Assembly: GCF_026017845.1 (NCBI RefSeq)
Contig: NZ_CP100416.1
Coordinates: 10,386,081-10,450,080, forward strand
Origin: Amycolatopsis mediterranei
GTDB taxonomy: Bacteria; Actinomycetota; Actinomycetes; Mycobacteriales; Pseudonocardiaceae
Direction of reading: 5' to 3'
Length of the DNA: 64,000 nt
Positions 59,805 to 64,000 of this stretch are shown piece by piece. Made by a program: the position numbers and the translations under genes. The notes under the pieces are model-generated. The model saw only the letters and a list, made by a program, of their open reading frames with translations. It had not been told where the DNA came from and did not search any database. Position 1 is the stretch's first letter. Each line of letters begins with the position of its first letter.

Positions 59805-61424
59805 ATGACACGACTCCGCTACGCGGTGGTGATCCCGGCGATCGCCGGCACCCTGCTGGCCGGGTTCACGCCTGCGTTCGCAGGTCAGGAGGTCGCGGCC
59901 GGTAAGCAGACGCTGAACTCCACGAACATCCCGGCGCAGTACGCGAACCAGAAGCTGGACTGGCACAAGTGCGCGGTCCCCTCCGAGCTGCCGACGGCCC
60001 CGCCCGCGGGCGCCGAGGACATGGAGTGCGCGACCTTCAAGACCCCGCGCAACTGGTACCAGGCCAACGCCCAGATCGACCTGACCATCGCGGTCAGCCG
60101 GCTCAAGGCGACCAAGGACGCGACCGCCAGCGTCGTCACCAACCCCGGTGGCCCCGGCGCGCCGGGCCGCAACTTCCCGGCCCGCCTGCGCAACCAGCCG
60201 AAGCTGCGCGAGCACCAGGAGATCGTCGGGTTCGACCCGCGCGGCACCGGCAAGAGCACCAACATCACCTGCGGCGGCGCCATCGGCACCGGTGCGGACC
60301 TGGACCCGCGTGACCGCGACCGCGGCAACCTGGACCTGATCCTGCAGGCGACGAAGTACGCGGCGCTGTCCTGCCAGCAGAAGTCCGGCGAGCTGGGCCC
60401 GCTGATCAACACCGACCAGACGGTCAAGGACATCGACCTGCTGCGCGTGCTGCTCGGCCGCGACAAGATCAACTGGGTCGGCTACTCGGCGGGCACCTGG
60501 ATGGGCGCGCACTACGCGCAGGCCTACCCCACGCGCACCGGCCGGTTCGTCCTCGACTCCTCGACGGAGTTCACCACGACCTGGCAGAAGTCCTTCGACT
60601 GGCAGCCGCTCGGCTTCGAGCGCCGCTTCCGGGCCGACTTCCTCCCGTGGGTGGCGAAGTACGACAAGCTCTACCACTTCGGCACCACCGGCGAAGCGGC
60701 CCGCCAGACCTACGAGCAGGTCCGCTACGCCCTGACCCAGGGCGCGGTCACCCTGCCCGACGGTTCGACCGTCTCGGCCAACGGCCTCGACTCGTTCATC
60801 GCGTCGCAGATCTACTCCAAGCGCGCCTTCCCCGGCCTGGCCGACTACCTGGTCAGCGTCCGCACGCTGACCCAGGGCACCGCTTCGGCGCAGGCCAAGA
60901 GCTCGGCCGCGCAGAAGGTCAAGGCCGGCGACAAGAGCACGGTCACCTACGGCCCGCAGCCGCTGATGGTGCCGGCCGACGGCGACTCCTACGACGCCAG
61001 CTTCTGGACCATCCCGTGCAACGAGGGTCCGTGGACCGGCTCGCCCAACAGCGCCATCAATCAGTCGCAGAAGCTGATCGACCAGCAGCTGCCGCTCCTG
61101 GGTGCCGGCTGGTTCATCCAGCCGTGCCTGTTCTGGAAGAAGCCGCCGTCCCCGCTCCCGGTGCTGGACGGCAAGGGTGTCCCGCCGGTGCTGATCGTCG
61201 AGTCGGAGCACGACCCGGCGACCCCGATCGAAGGCGCGCGCCGCGCGCACAAGGCGTTCGAGGGTTCACGGATGCTGACGATCACCGGAGAGGGTGACCA
61301 CGGCATCTACGCCGGCGGCAACGCGGGTGTGGACAAGGTCGTGGAGGCCTACCTCGTCGACGGCGCGGTGCCGAACGACCAGAGCCTGCCCGGCATGCCA
61401 CTTCCGGTGCCCGCGGGCGCCTGA
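59805..61424 (+). CDS. Secreted tripeptidyl-peptidase-like alpha/beta hydrolase
   Basis: The 539-residue protein has a Sec signal (cleavage after AFA, about residue 26), the alpha/beta hydrolase motif GGPGAPG, nucleophile elbow GYSAGTWMG, catalytic Asp in ESEHDPATP and His in GDHGIY. This is the layout of the secreted tripeptidyl aminopeptidase (Tap/SlpD) family of Streptomyces that trims N-terminal tripeptides. ATG 59805 has AAAGGGG 8-9 nt upstream. A strong terminator follows. Confidence 0.93.
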   Translation: MTRLRYAVVIPAIAGTLLAGFTPAFAGQEVAAGKQTLNSTNIPAQYANQKLDWHKCAVPSELPTAPPAGAEDMECATFKTPRNWYQANAQIDLTIAVSRLKATKDATASVVTNPGGPGAPGRNFPARLRNQPKLREHQEIVGFDPRGTGKSTNITCGGAIGTGADLDPRDRDRGNLDLILQATKYAALSCQQKSGELGPLINTDQTVKDIDLLRVLLGRDKINWVGYSAGTWMGAHYAQAYPTRTGRFVLDSSTEFTTTWQKSFDWQPLGFERRFRADFLPWVAKYDKLYHFGTTGEAARQTYEQVRYALTQGAVTLPDGSTVSANGLDSFIASQIYSKRAFPGLADYLVSVRTLTQGTASAQAKSSAAQKVKAGDKSTVTYGPQPLMVPADGDSYDASFWTIPCNEGPWTGSPNSAINQSQKLIDQQLPLLGAGWFIQPCLFWKKPPSPLPVLDGKGVPPVLIVESEHDPATPIEGARRAHKAFEGSRMLTITGEGDHGIYAGGNAGVDKVVEAYLVDGAVPNDQSLPGMPLPVPAGA

Positions 61425-61443
61425 CACCACCAGGGCTAGTGGC

Positions 61444-61476
61444 GGCCCCGCCGAACGGACGTTCGGCGGGGCCTTT
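61444..61476 (+). terminator. Terminator after the secreted hydrolase
   Basis: GGCCCCGCCGAAC (61444-61456), loop GGAC, GTTCGGCGGGGCC (61461-61473) then TTT. The stem is perfect over 13 bp. Confidence 0.88.
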
Positions 61477-61494
61477 CCACACCTGTGCACAGAG

Positions 61495-61514
61495 TTATCC
61501 ACAGGCGGTGGACA
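61495..61514. promoter_or_regulatory. DnaA-box-like pair upstream of the XRE gene
   Basis: TTATCCACA (61495-61503) is a perfect consensus DnaA box. GGTGGACAA (61506-61514), read as TTGTCCACC on the minus strand, differs by one base from the actinobacterial box TTGTCCACA. They lie in the promoter of the small XRE gene, so DnaA control is possible. Confidence 0.45.
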
Positions 61515-61540
61515 ACTCGAGTGGTATTAGAATCACGGAC

Positions 61541-61813
61541 ATGGTGCGCGCACCGCTTACGGATGAAGAGCGCGAACGGGGCGAACGTCTCGGCCAGGCG
61601 CTGCGCGCGGCGCGGGCCGGCCGGAGCATGGTCGACGTCGCCGCCGAGGCGGGGATCTCGGTCGAGACGCTCCGGAAGATCGAGACCGGCCGCATCCCGA
61701 CGCCGGCGTTCTTCACGGTCGCGGCGATCGCCGATGCGGTCGGCCTGCCGCTGGAGGAACTGCGCGCGGCCGTCACGCCCGCCGCGTCACCCTCCCTTTC
61801 CCAGGCCAGCTGA
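61541..61813 (+). CDS. Small XRE-family regulator
   Basis: The 90-residue protein is essentially one XRE helix-turn-helix (about 15-75, LGQALRAARAGRSMVDVAAEAGISVETLRKIETGR) with a short tail. TAGAAT (61528-61533) sits 7 nt before the ATG, so the message is probably leaderless. A pair of DnaA-box-like sites lies just upstream. The GNAT gene follows after 9 nt and may be co-transcribed. Confidence 0.9.
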   Translation: MVRAPLTDEERERGERLGQALRAARAGRSMVDVAAEAGISVETLRKIETGRIPTPAFFTVAAIADAVGLPLEELRAAVTPAASPSLSQAS

Positions 61814-61822
61814 CCAGCGGAA

Positions 61823-62638
61823 ATGCACTGGCACCTCACCGAGGACATCGACGGCTTCCTCGCCCGGACCGGCGGCTTCCTGCGCTCCCGGCCCGCGCTG
61901 CACACCTCGCAGCTGACCCGGCTCGAGAAGCTGCGGACGCACGAGGAAAAGGGCACGCTCTTCGGGTGGCTGGAGCAGGAGGGCGAGGTCCGCGCGATCT
62001 GCTACCTCCGCCCGGCGCAACGCTTGATCCTCACCGCGGTCGCCCCCGGCCAGGCCGACGCCCTCGCCGCGGAACTGGCCGGCCGGCCGTTGTCCGGGGT
62101 GACCGCGGAGGACGACACCGCCACCGCGTTCGCCGAGGCGTGGCAGCGGCACACCGGCGCGGTGCCGGTGCCCGGGGTGCGGGTCCGGCTCCACCGGCTC
62201 GGCACCCTCACCCCGCCGGAGCCGATGCCCGAAGGCCGCGCGCTGGCCGGGCGGGATCGTGCGGAGATCATCCGCTGGTGCAGCGAGTTCGCCACCGCGG
62301 TCGGGCAGGCGCCCATCGCCGACGAGCGGTCCTGGGCCGCCTCGAACTTCGCCGGCAAGCAGTTCACGTTCTGGGAGACGGACTCGCCCGTCGCCATGGC
62401 GGGATCGACCCCGGTGCTGGCGGGCATGGTCCGGGTCGACCCCGTCCACACCCCGGCCCGGTTCCGCGGCCGGGGTTACGCCGGCGCCGTGACGGCCGCC
62501 GTGAGCCAGGCCGCGCTGGCCGCCGGCGCCACGGACGTCGTCCTCTACACCGATCCCGCCAACGTCACCAGCAACGCCCTGTACCGGCGCCTCGGCTACG
62601 CCCCGATCGCGGCTTTCCTCGGGTACGACTTCCGTTAG
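61823..62638 (+). CDS. GNAT family acetyltransferase
   Basis: The 271-residue protein has a divergent N-terminal half and a C-terminal GNAT domain with VRVDPVHTPARFRGRGYAGAVTAAVSQAAL (acetyl-CoA loop RGRGYAG, about 215-221) and YTDPANVTSNALYRRLGYAPI. The substrate is unknown. ATG 61823 lies 9 nt after the XRE stop. Its stop overlaps the convergent gene. Confidence 0.9.
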   Translation: MHWHLTEDIDGFLARTGGFLRSRPALHTSQLTRLEKLRTHEEKGTLFGWLEQEGEVRAICYLRPAQRLILTAVAPGQADALAAELAGRPLSGVTAEDDTATAFAEAWQRHTGAVPVPGVRVRLHRLGTLTPPEPMPEGRALAGRDRAEIIRWCSEFATAVGQAPIADERSWAASNFAGKQFTFWETDSPVAMAGSTPVLAGMVRVDPVHTPARFRGRGYAGAVTAAVSQAALAAGATDVVLYTDPANVTSNALYRRLGYAPIAAFLGYDFR

Positions 62639-63213
62639 ACCGGCCGCAGCTGCCTGAGGATGTGCTCGCGGTCGTTGAGGAACGCGCAGCCCGGCACCGG
62701 CAGGTCGTAGCTGTTGAGCAGCTTCTCGAAGTCCGAAAACTCGTCGGCGGAGAAGCCGAAGCCGACCCGGACCGCGTGCGCGGCCAGCACGTCGGCCAGT
62801 TCTTCCCACTCGCCGGCCCACAGCAGCGTGCGGTAGTGCGTGTAGTCCTCCGGGGAGAGCCGGTTGCCGATCATGGTCAGGAAGCTGTCGGCGAAGAAGC
62901 TGATCCGGTTGCCCTTGAGGTCGGCGACCGTCGGGTTCGCCGGGTCCCGCGCGGTGTCGGGGTTGCGGACCACGCCCGGCCCGGCCACCGGGTAGGCGGT
63001 GTGCACGTGCCCGTTGTCCTCGACCAGCACGATCAAGTGGACGTTGAACCGCTCGCCGGCACAGCGCCAGCGGCCGTTGCGCTGCTGCCGCCGGGCCTCG
63101 CTGGGGTCGTTCGCGACGTCCTTGACCACGGAGATGATCTGCTCGTCGGTCCAGCCGGCCGGGAACTCGCTGGTCGCCCTGCGCCCGACGCCCGGTGCGT
63201 GCCCGCCGCCCAC
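62635..63213 (-). CDS. Hypothetical protein with possible EndoU-like region
   Basis: The 192-residue protein has no signal peptide. Residues 20-80 (FPAGWTDEQIISVVKDVAND, then RFNVHLIVLVEDNGHVHTAYPV) resemble the compact beta fold and HTAYP motif of bacterial EndoU-like RNase toxins. The second half (DSFLTMIGNRLSPEDYTHYRTLL, then CAFLNDREHILRQLRPV) is helical and unrecognised. I cannot confirm the family. GTG 63213 has AAGGGAG 7-8 nt upstream. It could be a toxin-like or immunity-like protein, or something unrelated. Confidence 0.6.
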   Translation of the reverse strand: MGGGHAPGVGRRATSEFPAGWTDEQIISVVKDVANDPSEARRQQRNGRWRCAGERFNVHLIVLVEDNGHVHTAYPVAGPGVVRNPDTARDPANPTVADLKGNRISFFADSFLTMIGNRLSPEDYTHYRTLLWAGEWEELADVLAAHAVRVGFGFSADEFSDFEKLLNSYDLPVPGCAFLNDREHILRQLRPV

Positions 63214-63244
63214 TCGCTGCTCCCTTCGTCGCACCGAGAGTAGG

Positions 63245-64000
63245 TCAAACGGCGGCAGCGAGCACGACGATGCCGACCAGCTGGAGATCGAGACCGCGGA
63301 AGAGCTGGCGGGCGAGGTTGGCGGGCATCGGGCCCATCGGGGTGTCGACGAACGCGGGATTCGCGTAGTCAACGGCGGTCCGGGTGACCGTGCGCAGGAT
63401 CGAAAGCACCGACAGCGGGACGGCGAGCCACGCCGTCGCGGCGAACGACGTCCCACCCGCGAGGGTGACCACGACGAGCACCGCCGCCCAGAGCAGACCC
63501 ACCCCGGCGAGCACCAGGCCGTGGGCCAGCACGAGGTCGCGGTCCGCCGAGCCCAGCCACCGCCGGCGGCCCGGATTGCGCCAGAGCTCGCCGAGCCCGC
63601 CGCCGAACGGCGTCAGCGCGACGTACGCGCCGATGCCGATCAGGACCGCGCCCGGCACCGTCGGCACCGCGATGTGCGCGACGACGACCGCCAGGCCGAC
63701 CAGCAGCGCCGCGCCCGCGTACCGCGCGCGGCCGAGCGTGCCCGCCCAGGCCAGCCGCAGCGGGGTCGGGCGGCGCAGCGAAAGCCGGCCGGTGGGCGCG
63801 GACGGCGGGAGCAGCATCATCGGGTCGAGGAAGGTGACGGCGACCGAGCGCAGCACCCGGCCGTCCCACCCGGCGAGCAGCACCGCCCGGCCCGCGCGCG
63901 ACACCGGTTCGCCGCCGAAGGCCAGCGGCAGCGCGGCGGCCAGCACCCCGGCCGCCACGAACTGGACGGTCGCCGGGCCGAGGCCCAGCGCGGCGATCAC
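63245..64000 (-). CDS. Multi-pass membrane protein (5' end outside window)
   Basis: The open frame continues to the window edge; 251 residues are visible up to TGA at 63245-63247. At least six hydrophobic segments are seen (ATVQFVAAGVLAAALPLAFGG, AALLVGLAVVVAHIAV, LVLAHGLVLAGVGLLWAAVLVVV, LVGIVVLAAAV). I do not recognise the family; it could be the membrane component of a transporter or a stand-alone protein. It precedes the EndoU-like gene by 31 nt on the same strand, so they may be co-transcribed. Confidence 0.75.
   Translation of the reverse strand: MIAALGLGPATVQFVAAGVLAAALPLAFGGEPVSRAGRAVLLAGWDGRVLRSVAVTFLDPMMLLPPSAPTGRLSLRRPTPLRLAWAGTLGRARYAGAALLVGLAVVVAHIAVPTVPGAVLIGIGAYVALTPFGGGLGELWRNPGRRRWLGSADRDLVLAHGLVLAGVGLLWAAVLVVVTLAGGTSFAATAWLAVPLSVLSILRTVTRTAVDYANPAFVDTPMGPMPANLARQLFRGLDLQLVGIVVLAAAV

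Noticed and set aside
61495..61514. Chromosomal origin of replication
   Set aside because: Only two boxes are present, with no dnaA-dnaN, no AT-rich unwinding element and no large box cluster.

Overview
This window is chromosomal DNA from a high-GC actinomycete, most likely a Pseudonocardiaceae member of the Amycolatopsis type. Pointers are the high third-position GC bias, frequent GTG/TTG starts, FadE5/FabG4/HtdX/FadA2 fatty-acid genes with mycobacterial counterparts, many TetR regulators, TipA- and MmyB-type regulators and leaderless transcripts. I see no tRNA, rRNA, CRISPR array or insertion sequence. The assignment is inferred from protein families, not from a marker gene.

Layout. 1-6.3 kb: a secreted 5'-nucleotidase (cut by the window edge), an alpha/beta hydrolase, a Gal80-like oxidoreductase, a VanZ protein, an overlooked 58-residue membrane protein, a Mug DNA glycosylase and an orphan LuxR-type regulator. 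6.4-8.7 kb: a FadE5-type acyl-CoA dehydrogenase and a GlsB-type membrane protein. 8.7-11.9 kb: an MFS exporter divergent from an MmyB-type regulator that is translationally coupled to a leucine-rich-repeat protein. 11.9-16.3 kb: an operon of NHLRC2-like protein, GroES-like protein and VanW. 16.4-20 kb: a SUKH protein, a SRPBCC protein and a large beta-solenoid membrane protein. 20-22.8 kb: a polar amino-acid ABC importer. 22.9-26.4 kb: the ATP-grasp / alpha-E / transglutaminase cluster. 26.4-29.5 kb: a dehydrogenase-TetR pair and an M20 peptidase. 29.8-33.3 kb: a branched-chain 2-oxoacid dehydrogenase operon (E1 alpha, E1 beta, E2). 33.4-38.1 kb: TetR-ABC exporter, a frameshifted quinone reductase with its TetR, and FxsA.

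38.1-45.9 kb is an accessory island with visibly lower GC. It holds a Vsr-type nuclease, a cytosine-5 DNA methyltransferase, a SNF2-type ATPase, a ParB-like protein and a zinc-ribbon (degenerate HNH-like) protein, followed by non-coding DNA and a small HTH gene. It resembles a restriction/defence cassette and does not match a named system I can recall; it is the strongest candidate for an undescribed system here.

45.9-51.6 kb is a lipid-metabolism block: two SCP2 proteins, TetR, HtdX, FabG4 and FadA2. A shared 14-bp palindrome, YTAC-N6-GTAR, occurs five times in three promoter regions: fadE5 (6.3 kb), SCP2/TetR (47.25 kb) and fabG4/fadA2 (50.2 kb). It suggests one fatty-acid regulon, probably run by the local TetR. 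51.6-64 kb: DoxX, a TipA-like MerR regulator, an S1-like protein, an AAA ATPase, a 49-residue basic protein, a MarR-GNAT fusion, an AhpD-like protein, a ceramidase-like membrane protein, a monocarboxylate symporter with its DUF3311 partner, a secreted tripeptidyl-peptidase-like hydrolase, a small XRE regulator, a GNAT, a possible EndoU-like protein and a membrane protein cut by the window edge.
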